DNA of 33,083 nt, from positions 1 through 33,083 of the forward strand of contig CAZXKQ010000022.1 in the NCBI GenBank assembly GCA_964641395.1. The letters are read 5' to 3'. Shown one piece after another: positions 15,555 to 23,853 of this stretch (positions are counted from its first letter, which is position 1; each line of letters opens with the position of its first letter). Both the position numbers and the translations under genes were made by a program. The notes below the pieces were generated by a model. That model worked only from the letters and a program-made list of their open reading frames with translations, was not told the DNA's origin and made no database searches. The stretch is from CANQBR01 sp964641395 (GTDB lineage Bacteria > Bacillota > Negativicutes > Acidaminococcales > Acidaminococcaceae).

Positions 15555-15827
15555 GCCTTTTTAGCAAAAATCCTCTCGCCTGGCCGCCTGCTGGCAAAAC
15601 AGCAGGGAACCCGGCCCTCCGACCGCAAAAAGGCCCCCTTGTCAGCCTAGAAACATGGGGTTAGGGGTGAAATTTTTGCCAAAGGCAGGCCCAGGCGGTA
15701 AAAGGGGCAAAAAAAATACCGCCCCTGGCACGATTTTCGCTCTTCCTAGGGCCCTCGGCGCCAGCCTGTCCCTCCCGCTAGGGGCAAGGCCTTTCTCTCC
15801 CCTGCTAGGATAATTTTGCTTTTTCCC
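15555..15827. other. Gene-free stretch with several inverted repeats
   Basis: No plausible gene lies here. Visible structures are a perfect 7-bp hairpin CCTGCTG/CAGCAGG (15587-15606), an imperfect GCCCAGGCGGTA repeat facing TACCGCCCCTGG (15689-15728), and an overlapping TTTTTGCC/GGCAAAAA pairing with A-runs. The last two could be alternative folds. No promoter is evident inside, so I cannot call a small RNA. Confidence 0.4.
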
Positions 15828-15857
15828 TTGACAGGAACCGGCTTTTCATAGTAGAAT
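15828..15857 (+). promoter_or_regulatory. Promoter of tRNA-Leu
   Basis: TTGACA (15828-15833), 18 bases, TAGAAT (15852-15857), about 100 bases before the mature tRNA. This implies a 5' leader removed by RNase P. Confidence 0.7.
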
Positions 15858-15963
15858 ATTCGGGTAGATTGGCGATGACTTGTAAGCATCCTGTTTGTAA
15901 CCTCAGCCTGGGCAGCTGGCCGGGCTGGACTTGAAGCAGGCCTAGGGCCGCCAGTCTGCACGT

Positions 15964-16049
15964 GCGGTTGTGGTGGAACGGCAGACACGCTACTTTGAGG
16001 GGGTAGTGAGCGTAAGCTCGTGTGGGTTCAAATCCCATCGACCGCACCA
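15964..16049 (+). tRNA. tRNA-Leu(GAG)
   Basis: The 86-base sequence folds as a class II tRNA. It has a 7-bp acceptor stem (GCGGTTG with CGACCGC, one G-U), a D arm with GGCAGAC, and an anticodon stem CTACT/GGTAG with GAG at 15997-15999. It also has a long variable arm (TGAGCGTAAGCTCG), a T loop TTCAAAT and an encoded CCA end. The anticodon reads CUC and CUU leucine codons. It is a single gene followed by a terminator; no duplicate of its 3' end was seen nearby, so no integrated element is indicated. Confidence 0.97.
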
Positions 16050-16062
16050 TTTTCTTTCTCTG

Positions 16063-16087
16063 ACGCCTGCTAGCGCAAGGCGTTTTT
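16063..16087 (+). terminator. Terminator of tRNA-Leu
   Basis: ACGCCT (16063-16068) pairs with AGGCGT (16078-16083) and runs into five T. Confidence 0.8.
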
Positions 16088-16158
16088 CTTTACCCTGCCC
16101 CGGGCCCTGAAGTAGGATAGGAGCCGTAAGGCTCACCCCCCGGGTTAGGAGGTCGGCT

Positions 16159-16671
16159 ATGGACTGTTTAACCCCTGAGCAAAGGCATAGGGCCATGGCG
16201 GCCAACAAGAGCCGCGACACCCAGATCGAGCTGCTGCTGCGCAAGGCCCTCTGGCACCAGGGCCTGCGCTATCGGAAAAACTACCCGGTGCTGGGCCACC
16301 GCTGCGACATCGTCTTGCGCAAGTACCGGCTGGCCATCTTCTGCGACGGGGACTTTTGGCACGGCAGGGACGGGGAAGAGCTGCGGGTGGCCAGCAACAG
16401 CAGCTACTGGCACAACAAGATCCAGCGCAACAGGGAGAGGGACTTTGAAACCACCCTGGCCCTGCGGGATGGAGGCTGGCAGGTGCTGCGTTTTTGGGAG
16501 GCGGACATCAGAAAGAACCTGGCCGGCTGCGTCCAGGAAGTCTTTGCCACTATAGCCCTCTTGCAGAAACTGCAGGAGCAACGCCGCCGGCAAAGGGCCA
16601 GGAAGAAAGAACAGGCCCTGGCGGCAGGAGGGCAGCCGCCTAAGGCCGCTGACAAAACAAAACCACGCTAG
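16159..16671 (+). CDS. Vsr-like DNA mismatch endonuclease, zinc-ligand-less form
   Basis: The 170-residue protein resembles very-short-patch repair endonucleases, which nick beside T:G mismatches arising from deaminated 5-methylcytosine. Glu 24, the catalytic Asp 50 (CDIVL) and His 68 (DFWHG) line up with E. coli Vsr. The ERDFETTLALRDGGWQVLRFWE segment is typical. The E. coli zinc ligands in CFWHGHDC and WEC are replaced (DFWHGRDG, WEAD), so the structural zinc is probably absent. No cytosine methyltransferase gene is in the window. The C-terminus from 140 is basic low-complexity. AGGAGG lies before the ATG; the gene follows tRNA-Leu by 109 bases and its end forms part of a terminator. Confidence 0.85.
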   Translation: MDCLTPEQRHRAMAANKSRDTQIELLLRKALWHQGLRYRKNYPVLGHRCDIVLRKYRLAIFCDGDFWHGRDGEELRVASNSSYWHNKIQRNRERDFETTLALRDGGWQVLRFWEADIRKNLAGCVQEVFATIALLQKLQEQRRRQRARKKEQALAAGGQPPKAADKTKPR

Positions 16672-16702
16672 CAGGCATAAGCGCCAGTTAGCGTGGTTTT
16701 TC
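16656..16702. terminator. Bidirectional terminator at the vsr 3' end
   Basis: AACCACGCTA (16661-16670) pairs with TAGCGTGGTT (16689-16698), with TTTTT to the right and an A-rich run to the left. It includes the end of the vsr coding sequence and separates it from the convergent TPR-protein gene. Confidence 0.85.
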
Positions 16703-16732
16703 TCTGGGCGCAAGCCGCCCAGCTATACATCT

Positions 16733-18274
16733 CTACCTATGATGGCCGCCGTGGTGGCCGCCCATGGCAGCACCCCGGGCCATAGGTGGCGGCTGGGGCC
16801 GGCTGCCGCCCCTGAAGCCGCCGGAGGAGGCTCTGGCCACCGGTCTGGGGCTGCTCAGCCTAGGCTGGCTGATGCGAGGCCTGGCCATGCTTACCGGCCG
16901 GGAAGGGGCACCGGAACTGCCGCTCCTCACCCTAGGGGCGGAGCTGCCGCCTAAAGGCCGCCTCACCGTCCCCATAGCCCTGCTGCCGCCAGACCTGGCA
17001 GGAGCAGAGCCGCCCCTCCTTACTATCTTGGTGGAAGGAGAAGAGCCTGCCGGCCGCTGGGCTACCTTGGGCCCCAAGCCCCCTTCAGGCAGGAGCACCC
17101 GGCCCTGGGTGGCGCTATGGGGCTTGGCTACAGTAGGAGTGTTGACCCGGGGGGCCGTAGGTGTGCTGACCCGGGGGGCGGCGGGGCTGCTGGGCCTGGA
17201 AGGCCTGCTCCCAGCCTGTTGCAAGACGGAGGAGGGCACGTTGATCCTAGGCGCAGGAACCCGGCTCAGCTTGGGAGCCGTGGTAGAGCCCCCGCGGGCC
17301 ATGTTAGGCAGCATGACCTGGCCCTTAGGCGGCCGCCCTGCTGCCCCGCCGCCGGAGTCAGGCGGAGGAGGAGTGCCAGGGGAGCCCCAGTGTCCTCCTG
17401 AGCCTCCCGGAGGGGGCCCCTCATGGTGGGCCGGTGGCGGCGGTGGCGGCATGTGGCCTGGCCGCCAACCTCCTGGGGGCGGTGGTGGTGGATGATGGAA
17501 GTGATGGGGCCAGCAAAAGCTCAGATAGAACCAGTAGGGCCGCTCCCAGTAGCAGTAGCGGTAGTAGTGGTCGTGGCCTCCATAGGAACTGCCGCTCCCC
17601 TTGTCCTCTTCGATGGCGGCGCTGAGCTCCTTATCCAGGGCCACCAAGTCCTGGTTGCCGGAATCGTACTGCAGGCCCTTGGTGGCATAGGCCTTGGCCT
17701 TGTAGATAGAGCCGTCGTTCCGCTCCGCCAAGGCCAATTCCAGGCACATCATGGCCCGCACCGCGTTCAGCTCTCCGTCGGCGTTGATATTGGGGAAGAG
17801 CTTCAAGCCGTCCTTATACTCGCAGGCCCAAAAATACATAGAGGCTATCTCCGCCGGAGTAGCGGTGACCTTCTTCTTGTGGCCCTTGTAGTACTTGACG
17901 CCTTCGGCGGCAGTGGCCCTCGCCTTCCCCTGTTCCCCCTCTTCTAAGTAGAGGGAGAGGAGGAGGCTCAAGGTGGGCCAGTCCTTGTCATAGTCCTTGG
18001 CCCTTTCTAGATCTTCAATGGCCAGGGCATCCTCCTTGGCCTCATGGTGCAGGTAGCCCCGCCAATAATAGCCCTCCCCCTTTTTAGGGTGCTTGGCTAT
18101 GTAGGCCTCTACCTGGGCCAGGGTGGCCGCCTTATCCTGCTCCAACAGGGCGGCGGCTGCCGCCTGATCCTTAAAGAGAGGCGTAGTCTTCGCCTCCAAG
18201 AGCAGCGGCGTCTGGGCCAAAAGCACAGTCGTCAGCGCCACTGCCAACCAGCGAGCCTTCAACGTAGGCTTCAC
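16733..18274 (-). CDS. Exported TPR protein with Pro/His/Ser/Arg low-complexity tail
   Basis: The roughly 513-residue protein starts with a signal peptide (KARWLAVALTTVLLAQ). A tetratricopeptide-like helical region covers about 30-210, with GYYWRGYLHHEAKEDALAIEDLERA as its clearest unit. Next comes a Tyr/Trp/His-rich patch (YRYCYWERPYWFY), proline runs (six, then seven P), and about 240 residues rich in Pro, Ser, Arg and Gly with imperfect TPTAPRVNTPT repeats. It ends in GGHHGGHHR. No known family covers the tail; a cell-surface or metal-binding role is a guess. I prefer the GTG at 18274 after AGGGGGTG; a TTG at 18295 is also open. It follows the SIMPL gene by about 50 bases. Confidence 0.75.
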   Translation of the reverse strand: MKPTLKARWLAVALTTVLLAQTPLLLEAKTTPLFKDQAAAAALLEQDKAATLAQVEAYIAKHPKKGEGYYWRGYLHHEAKEDALAIEDLERAKDYDKDWPTLSLLLSLYLEEGEQGKARATAAEGVKYYKGHKKKVTATPAEIASMYFWACEYKDGLKLFPNINADGELNAVRAMMCLELALAERNDGSIYKAKAYATKGLQYDSGNQDLVALDKELSAAIEEDKGSGSSYGGHDHYYRYCYWERPYWFYLSFCWPHHFHHPPPPPPGGWRPGHMPPPPPPAHHEGPPPGGSGGHWGSPGTPPPPDSGGGAAGRPPKGQVMLPNMARGGSTTAPKLSRVPAPRINVPSSVLQQAGSRPSRPSSPAAPRVSTPTAPRVNTPTVAKPHSATQGRVLLPEGGLGPKVAQRPAGSSPSTKIVRRGGSAPARSGGSRAMGTVRRPLGGSSAPRVRSGSSGAPSRPVSMARPRISQPRLSSPRPVARASSGGFRGGSRPQPPPMARGAAMGGHHGGHHR

Positions 18275-18326
18275 TTCCTTCACCCCCTGGAACAAACTAG
18301 GGTTTTGCCGGCCTCAGAGTGCTGAA

Positions 18327-19052
18327 TCACTCTAGGGCAAAGGTAACGTCGATACTGGCGGCCACCTCTAGCTGAACCCTTTGCAGGGCCGTTCCGCTGT
18401 CTTCCGCCACGGCCTTGGCCATGGCTACGGCGCCGCCCATGGCCCTGGCGCCGCCGTAGCTGCTTATCCTGACTGCCAACAGCCGGCCCACTTGGCGGCC
18501 GCCGCTGGCCGCCACTACGCCGGCCTGCCGCCTGGCGGCGGCCACAGCCTCTGCTAACAGCTGGTTCCGCACCTGCTCCTGATTGTGCAGGCCGTATTCC
18601 ACATTGTTGATATTGTCCGCACCCCCGGCCACCAGCTTGTCGATGAAGCTGCCGATCTTGCCCAGGTCCTTGACCTGCACCTTCATGGTGTTATCGGCCC
18701 GGTAGCCCTTGATCTTGCCCTTGGCATCGTAGCGGGGGCTGACGGAAAAGTTTACCTGGTAGTAGTCCTCCTTGGTGCAGTTGCTGCCCAGGAGGGCCCG
18801 CTGCACCTGGGCCACCTTGGCCGCCACCTGCTGCACTGCCGCCTCCGAGGTAGGTCCCTCTCCCTGGAGGGAGAAGTGGATGTAGGCCATGTCCGGCACT
18901 ACCTCCCGTACCGCCCTAGTGCTGAGGGTGATGTCCTCCAACTCCCCCTTGTAGGCCTCCACCGCCGGAGTACCGGCCAGGCCCAGGGCGGCCCCGCCCA
19001 CCAAACCTATACACAAAGCCCTTCGCAGGATCTTTTTCGCCGCTAGCTTCAT
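18327..19052 (-). CDS. SIMPL-domain (DUF541) exported protein
   Basis: The 241-residue protein has a signal peptide (MKLAAKKILRRALCIGLVGGAALGLAGTP split over 1-29). A SIMPL/DUF541 domain follows; typical segments are the repeated VQVKDLGKIGSFIDKLVAGGADNIN region (about 125-149) and an AVAAARRQAGVVAASGGRQVG stretch. Bacterial relatives are periplasmic or surface proteins linked with oxidative-stress tolerance, without a known reaction. AAGGAAGG lies upstream of the ATG. The TPR-protein gene follows closely, so the two exported proteins are probably made together. Confidence 0.88.
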   Translation of the reverse strand: MKLAAKKILRRALCIGLVGGAALGLAGTPAVEAYKGELEDITLSTRAVREVVPDMAYIHFSLQGEGPTSEAAVQQVAAKVAQVQRALLGSNCTKEDYYQVNFSVSPRYDAKGKIKGYRADNTMKVQVKDLGKIGSFIDKLVAGGADNINNVEYGLHNQEQVRNQLLAEAVAAARRQAGVVAASGGRQVGRLLAVRISSYGGARAMGGAVAMAKAVAEDSGTALQRVQLEVAASIDVTFALE

Positions 19053-19166
19053 AGCGCTGACCTTCCTTTCTCCCTTCCAGCCTGGCTGTGAGCCCTCGGC
19101 TGCTTCTACGGTTACAGTATAGGGGGTAATTGTGGCAAAACTATGGCAAAAGTAGTAAAACCTGTT

Positions 19167-19206
19167 AAAAAGCTGCCGCCTAACCTAGGCCTGGCCAGTA
19201 CGGCAG
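19167..19206 (-). terminator. Probable terminator of tadA
   Basis: On the minus strand CTGCCG and CGGCAG enclose a 22-base loop that can itself pair, and the stem runs into CTTTTT. It lies six bases past the tadA stop and would insulate the SIMPL gene. I saw no convincing -35/-10 pair for that gene, only a TATACT near 19118. Confidence 0.6.
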
Positions 19207-19211
19207 GGCCC

Positions 19212-19697
19212 TCACCCCCGCCGCCGGGCTTGGAAGAAGGTCTGGAGCAGGGCCCGGCAGTCCTCCTCCAGCACCCCTGCGCGCACCTCCGCCCTGTGGT
19301 TCAGCCGGGGATTGGCTACGATGTTGAAGAGGGACTCGGCCCCGCCGGCCCTGCTGTCGGCGCAGCCGTACACCAACCGGCCTAGGCGGGCGTTGAGGAT
19401 GGCCCCGCTGCACATGGGGCAGGGCTCCAGGGTGACGTAGAGGCAGCAGTCGCTCAGCCGCCAGCGGCCCAGGGCGGCGCAGGCCTCCCGCAGGGCGATG
19501 AGCTCCGCATGGGCGGTGGCATCCTGCCACTCCTCCCTGCGGTTGCGGGCGGCGGCCACCACCTGCCCCTGGGCGTCCACCAGCACGGCGCCGATGGGCA
19601 CCTCCCCGGCCTCTCCCGCCTGGCGGGCCTGGTCCAGGGCCAGTTCCATATAGACTTCGTCCCGCTGCCTCGTCCCTGCTAGTTTGAAAGCCGCCAT
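19212..19697 (-). CDS. tadA: tRNA-specific adenosine deaminase
   Basis: The 161-residue enzyme converts adenosine-34 to inosine in tRNA-Arg(ACG), widening codon reading. The zinc/catalytic motifs of the cytidine-deaminase fold are present: HAE (in ATAHAELIALREA, about 62-74) and PCPMCSGAIL (about 90-99). Length and the C-terminal helix (EEDCRALLQTFFQARR) match bacterial TadA. The start codon region reads GTGATG: the ABC-F gene's TGA overlaps both possible starts. I chose the ATG at 19697; GTG at 19700 adds one residue. Translation is thus coupled to the ABC-F gene. Confidence 0.95.
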   Translation of the reverse strand: MAAFKLAGTRQRDEVYMELALDQARQAGEAGEVPIGAVLVDAQGQVVAAARNRREEWQDATAHAELIALREACAALGRWRLSDCCLYVTLEPCPMCSGAILNARLGRLVYGCADSRAGGAESLFNIVANPRLNHRAEVRAGVLEEDCRALLQTFFQARRRG

Positions 19698-21634
19698 CAC
19701 GCCTCAGCCTCCGCCGCCTCCATCAGTACCTCCCACTGCTGTAGGAGTTCCTCTATCTTCTCATCATAGGCCTGGTGCTGCTGGGCCAGGGCCCTGCTGC
19801 GGGCCGGCTCCTGGTGGTTCTGGGGGTCGGCCAGCTGGGCCTCCAGCAGCTTGCGCAGGGCCTCCTGCTCCCGGATGGCCAGTTCCACCTTAGGCAGCTG
19901 CTTCAGGGCCTCTTCCCTGCTGTAGCGCCGCCCCCTGGGACTGCTCCCCGGCCTGGGGGGCGCCAGAGCCGTATCCACGGCCCGGCCGGCCCTCCCCCGG
20001 GCTGCGACCTCAGGCTTGGCTGGCTGGCCCTGCTCCGCCTCCTTGGCCTTGCAGGCGCCGTAGTAGGCAAAATCCCCTTCGTAGCTGCGGATGGTCCGGG
20101 CCTTAGGCTCTATCTCCCAAACCCTGGTGGCTATTTTCTGGAGGAAGTACCTGTCGTGGCTCACCACCAGCACGCTGCCTTGGTAGGCCTGGAGGGCCTC
20201 TTCCACCGCCTCCCGGGCGGGGATGTCCAGATGGTTGGTAGGCTCGTCCAGCACTAGGCAGTTGGCCCCGTCTAAGACCAGCTTCAACAGCACCAGCCTG
20301 GCCTTCTGCCCGCCGCTGAGGCTGTCCACCCTTTGAAAGACCTCATCCCCCTGGAAGAGGAGGCCGCCTAGCAGGGAGCGGGCCTCCGCCTCTCCCAGGC
20401 CGTAGTCCAGGACGATGTTCTCCAGCACCGTCTTGGCCTGCTGGAGCCGCTCGTAGCTCTGGGAGAAATAACCTAGCTTCACCCGTTGGCCCCACTGGCT
20501 GCTACCAGCCAGGGGAGGCAGCTCCCCTAGCAGGGTGCGGAGCAGGCTGGTCTTGCCGCTGCCGTTAGGGCCGATGAGGGCCACCTTCTCTCCCCGGCGC
20601 AGGGTCAGGTCCAGCCCCTGCAGGAGGGCGGTGCCGCCGTAACCTACGCTGAGGCCGTCCATGAACAGCACCCTTTGGGCGCAGTCTGCCACCGGAGGCA
20701 GCCGCAGGCGGAAGCTCTTAGCCGCGCTAGGGGCCGCCAGCCGCTCCAACCTATCCAATTGGGACTGCCGGCCCCGGGCCATCTTAGCCTTGATCCCCGC
20801 CTTGTAGCGGCGGATGTAGTCCTCGGTCTTCGCTATGTATTCCTGCTGGGCCTTGTAGGCCGCCGCCCAGGCGGCCTGGCGCAGCTGTTTCTGCTCTAGA
20901 TAGCGGCTATAGTTGCCCTTGTAGACGGTGAGCCGCCCCTGCTCCAGCTCCAAGATCCCCTCTGCCACCCGGTCCAGGAAGGCCCTGTCGTGGCTCACCA
21001 CCAAGAGGCTGCCCTTAAAGTCCCGCAGATAGCCCTCCAACCACTGGGTCATATAGAGGTCCAGATGGTTGGTAGGTTCGTCCAGGATGAGGAAGTCCGG
21101 CCCGTCCACCAAGGCCGCCGCCAGCATCAGCCGGGTCTTCTCCCCGCCGCTCAACCGCTCCGCCTCCTCCCCCCAGCCGGCCTCTGGGAAGCCTAGGCCC
21201 AGCAATACCTTCTTGATCCGGGTTTCTAGATTATGACCGTCTAAGTATTCGTAGCGCCGGCTCAGGCCCTCGTACTCCTGTAGCAGGGAGGCCTGTTCCC
21301 GGCCCTGGGCCCTGGCCAGGGCGGCGGCTACCTCCTCTAAGCGCCGCCGCAGCTCCAGTATCTGGGGACAGCTGGCCAGCATGAACTGCCACAGGGGGCC
21401 TCGCACTGCGGCGAAGCCCTGCTCCACCCGCCCGATCTTGAGGCCTGGGGCGAAGCGCACCCGGCCCCTGTCGGCAAAGCCTGGTTCCAGCAGGCAGCGC
21501 AGCAGGGTAGTCTTGCCGCTGCCGTTGGCCCCGGCCAGGCCTAGGTGCCTACCCCGGGGAACGGCGAAGCTCACGGCGGCAAAGATCTCCACCCTGCCGT
21601 AGGCCTTGGCCAGTTCCTCCACCACTAAGTCCAT
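19697..21634 (-). CDS. ABC-F family ATPase
   Basis: The 645-residue protein has two ATP-binding cassettes and no membrane segment, the plan of ABC-F translation factors. Cassette 1 shows GANGSGKTT (about 35-43), LSGGEKTRL and LILDEPTNHLD. Cassette 2 shows GPNGSGKTS (about 352-360), LSGGQKARL and LVLDEPTNHLD. A charged P-site tRNA-interaction linker (YKAQQEYIAKTEDYIRRYKAG region, about 265-300) joins them. The C-terminus is a coiled coil (about 575-645) as in Uup/YdiF-type members. These proteins act on the ribosome, easing stalls or giving antibiotic protection; which applies here cannot be told. It overlaps tadA. Confidence 0.92.
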   Translation of the reverse strand: MDLVVEELAKAYGRVEIFAAVSFAVPRGRHLGLAGANGSGKTTLLRCLLEPGFADRGRVRFAPGLKIGRVEQGFAAVRGPLWQFMLASCPQILELRRRLEEVAAALARAQGREQASLLQEYEGLSRRYEYLDGHNLETRIKKVLLGLGFPEAGWGEEAERLSGGEKTRLMLAAALVDGPDFLILDEPTNHLDLYMTQWLEGYLRDFKGSLLVVSHDRAFLDRVAEGILELEQGRLTVYKGNYSRYLEQKQLRQAAWAAAYKAQQEYIAKTEDYIRRYKAGIKAKMARGRQSQLDRLERLAAPSAAKSFRLRLPPVADCAQRVLFMDGLSVGYGGTALLQGLDLTLRRGEKVALIGPNGSGKTSLLRTLLGELPPLAGSSQWGQRVKLGYFSQSYERLQQAKTVLENIVLDYGLGEAEARSLLGGLLFQGDEVFQRVDSLSGGQKARLVLLKLVLDGANCLVLDEPTNHLDIPAREAVEEALQAYQGSVLVVSHDRYFLQKIATRVWEIEPKARTIRSYEGDFAYYGACKAKEAEQGQPAKPEVAARGRAGRAVDTALAPPRPGSSPRGRRYSREEALKQLPKVELAIREQEALRKLLEAQLADPQNHQEPARSRALAQQHQAYDEKIEELLQQWEVLMEAAEAEA

Positions 21635-21657
21635 AAGCTAACTACTCCCTGACTAAG

Positions 21658-21682
21658 GCGGCTAGGGCTCTACCCCAGCCGC
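21658..21682 (-). other. Hairpin between the FrhB-like and ABC-F genes
   Basis: GCGGCT and AGCCGC form a 6-bp stem around 13 bases within the 64-base gap. No T-tract follows, so it is more likely an mRNA structure than a terminator. Confidence 0.4.
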
Positions 21683-21698
21683 GGCAGTCTGTCCCTGT

Positions 21699-22784
21699 CT
21701 AGTCTAAGAGCAGGCTGGCCCACTCTGCCAGGCTGTGCTGCTCCAGGTCACGAAAGAAACGCTGCCGGCCAGGATGGACGGGCATAGGGGCCGCCACCGC
21801 CAGGTTGTACTGGGCCCCTTTGGCGAAGTCCGTAGCCAGCACCTCTGCCCCTCCCTTGACGGCGTCAAACAGGGCCTGGCCCTTCGCCGTATTGATGATG
21901 GCCAGGGTGACCCCCTTGTCGTCGTCAAAGGCGGGGAACTGTTTGTCCACGCCCCAATAGTCGGCTATAGTCAGATCCGCCTGGCTGCGTTTATTGTTAA
22001 AGGCGCAGTCAGAACAGGAGGGCCGGGTGCTGAGGCCGTTTAAAAAGAGCCGCATGTAGGTTTCCCGCCGCTTCGTGTCCCCTAGGCAGTGATGGGCGGT
22101 GTAGAAGAGGGTGCGGCCCTGCTTCCAGCCCTCCTCCTTGTTGCGGAAGCGCACGGCGATAACCGGCTCTCCCACCTGCCGGGCCAGTTCCGCCAGATGC
22201 TTGCGGTACACCTTGGGGCTGGGCACCCCGTGGCAGACTACGTCCACCGTGTAGAGCTTCTCATAGGGCCGCCGCAGGTAGCCCTGCAGGCCGGCGATTT
22301 GGCAGGGGGTGCCGCTGAAGAGCACCGTCCTCCCTGCCTGCAACAGGCTGGCCGCCTCTTGGAAACAGCCGCCTAACACGCTCTGTACGTACTTAGAGCC
22401 CTGCAGCCGGGGCAGCTCTGCCTCCTCCTCCACCCTGATGTGGCGGACGGTAAGGTCCTGGTCCAAGGCGGCGCCGTAGACGCAGCCTCCCTGGGCCAGG
22501 ACGGCCTGGGCTAAAAGGGTGAAGCAGCCGCCGCTGGAGGAGGCCAGCCGCACCCTGTCGTCCTTGTTCTTCACTCCGTAGACCCCTAGCAGGGGATGTT
22601 GGGCCGGCCGGTGCAGCAGGGGGCAGACCCGCTCACAGAGGCCGCAGCGGAGGCAGGCCTCTTCAGCCACCTGGGGATAGGGGAAGCCCTCCTCATCTGC
22701 CGCCAGGCTGATGCAGCCCTTAGGGCAGACGGAGGCACAGGCTCCGCAGCCGCAGCAGGCCGGCTTGTCTATAATCCTTATCAT
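21699..22784 (-). CDS. FrhB-like iron-sulfur flavoprotein
   Basis: The 361-residue protein begins with two ferredoxin motifs (CCGCGACASVCP at about 9-20, CLRCGLCERVCP at about 44-55). It continues with the N- and C-terminal domains of the coenzyme F420 hydrogenase/dehydrogenase beta-subunit family; GTPCQIAGLQGYLRR near 158-172 and CxDCAFNNKRSQADLTIADYWG near 258-279 are its signatures. In bacteria without F420 such proteins often lie in polysaccharide gene clusters and probably carry electrons via flavin. The sugar-nucleotide operon just upstream fits that setting. The reaction is unknown. AAAGGAAGAGG precedes the ATG. Confidence 0.85.
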   Translation of the reverse strand: MIRIIDKPACCGCGACASVCPKGCISLAADEEGFPYPQVAEEACLRCGLCERVCPLLHRPAQHPLLGVYGVKNKDDRVRLASSSGGCFTLLAQAVLAQGGCVYGAALDQDLTVRHIRVEEEAELPRLQGSKYVQSVLGGCFQEAASLLQAGRTVLFSGTPCQIAGLQGYLRRPYEKLYTVDVVCHGVPSPKVYRKHLAELARQVGEPVIAVRFRNKEEGWKQGRTLFYTAHHCLGDTKRRETYMRLFLNGLSTRPSCSDCAFNNKRSQADLTIADYWGVDKQFPAFDDDKGVTLAIINTAKGQALFDAVKGGAEVLATDFAKGAQYNLAVAAPMPVHPGRQRFFRDLEQHSLAEWASLLLD

Positions 22785-22813
22785 CTCAGCCCTCTTCCTT
22801 TCTCCACCCGTTG

Positions 22814-22838
22814 AAAAAAGGCTGCCCTAGGGCAGCCT
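22814..22838 (-). terminator. Terminator of the pgm-galU-galE operon
   Basis: A perfect 20-base palindrome (22819-22838) centred on CCCTAGGG is followed on the minus strand by six T. It lies 17 bases past the galE stop and 30 bases before the FrhB-like start. I found no separate promoter for the latter, so read-through may supply it. Confidence 0.88.
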
Positions 22839-22854
22839 AGAGGTAACTGCAGGC

Positions 22855-23853
22855 CTAGCCGGCGTAGCCGTGGGGATGGCCCTCGTGCCAGCGCCAGGCG
22901 GTGGCGATAATGTCCGTCAGCCGGGAATGGCAGGGCTGCCAGCCTAGTTCGGCCTGGATCTTGGCCGAAGAGGCTACCAGGCTGGCTGGATCCCCCGGCC
23001 GCCTGGGGCCTACCACCACGGGTATATCCCTCTGGGTGACGGCCTTAGCCTCCTTGATGACCTGGCCTACGCTGAAGCCCTGCTGGCTGCCTAGGTTGTA
23101 GATGCGGCTGCTTCCCCCCTGCAGCAGGTGCTCTAAGGCCAGCACATGGGCTGTAGCCAGATCGCAGACGTGGATGTAGTCCCGGATGCAGGTGCCGTCC
23201 GGGGTGGGATAGTCCTCCCCGTAGACCTGGATGTTCTGGCGCAGGCCCAGGGCCGTCTTCAAGATCAGGGGGATGAGGTGGCTTTCCGGATTATGGTCCT
23301 CCCCTATCTCCCTGGTGGGGGAGGCCCCGGCGGCGTTAAAGTAGCGCAGGGCCACGTAGTTGAGGCCGTAGGCGGCGGCGTAATCCTGCAAGAGGCCCTC
23401 GATGATCAGCTTGGTACGGCCGTACACGCTGGTGGGCACGGTGGGGCTGTCCTCTGAGATAGGCAGGCTGGCCGGCTGGCCGTAGACGGCGGCAGTGGAG
23501 CTGAACACCAACCGCTCCACCCCCACCTCCCGCATGGCTTCTAAGAGGCGGAAGCTGCCTATCACGTTGTTATAGTAGTACTTAGCAGGATTGGCCATGG
23601 ACTCCCCCACCTCGATAGAAGCGGCGAAGTGCATGACTCCCTCTATTTGGTACTCTTCCAGGACGTGGCGGAGGAAGATACTGTCGTGGACGTCTCCTTC
23701 GATTAATTGCACGTCCTCCGGTACCGCCGCCCCGTGGCCTGTGGACAGGTTGTCATAGACGATGGGAAGGTAATCATGCTGCTGCAGGGCCTCTACCACA
23801 TGGGAGCCTATGTAGCCGGCGCCGCCGGTGACTAGGATGGCAGCCTTACTCAT
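22855..23853 (-). CDS. galE: UDP-glucose 4-epimerase
   Basis: The 332-residue enzyme interconverts UDP-glucose and UDP-galactose using tightly bound NAD+. The Rossmann motif TGGAGYIGSH is at 9-18. Catalytic Ser/Thr at 119-120 (FSSTAAVYG), Tyr 144 and Lys 148 (YGRTK) are all present, and YFNAAGA near 168-174 is typical of GalE. Cytoplasmic. It overlaps galU by 8 bases, last of the pgm-galU-galE set, and supplies UDP-galactose for surface polysaccharides or galactose use. Confidence 0.95.
   Translation of the reverse strand: MSKAAILVTGGAGYIGSHVVEALQQHDYLPIVYDNLSTGHGAAVPEDVQLIEGDVHDSIFLRHVLEEYQIEGVMHFAASIEVGESMANPAKYYYNNVIGSFRLLEAMREVGVERLVFSSTAAVYGQPASLPISEDSPTVPTSVYGRTKLIIEGLLQDYAAAYGLNYVALRYFNAAGASPTREIGEDHNPESHLIPLILKTALGLRQNIQVYGEDYPTPDGTCIRDYIHVCDLATAHVLALEHLLQGGSSRIYNLGSQQGFSVGQVIKEAKAVTQRDIPVVVGPRRPGDPASLVASSAKIQAELGWQPCHSRLTDIIATAWRWHEGHPHGYAG

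Noticed and set aside
15964..16671. Integrated element at tRNA-Leu
   Set aside because: No integrase, no repeat of the tRNA 3' end and no change of base composition; vsr has a normal ribosome site and terminator.
19683..19893. Plus-strand frame opposite the ABC-F 3' end
   Set aside because: Proline/glycine-rich shadow translation without start signals.
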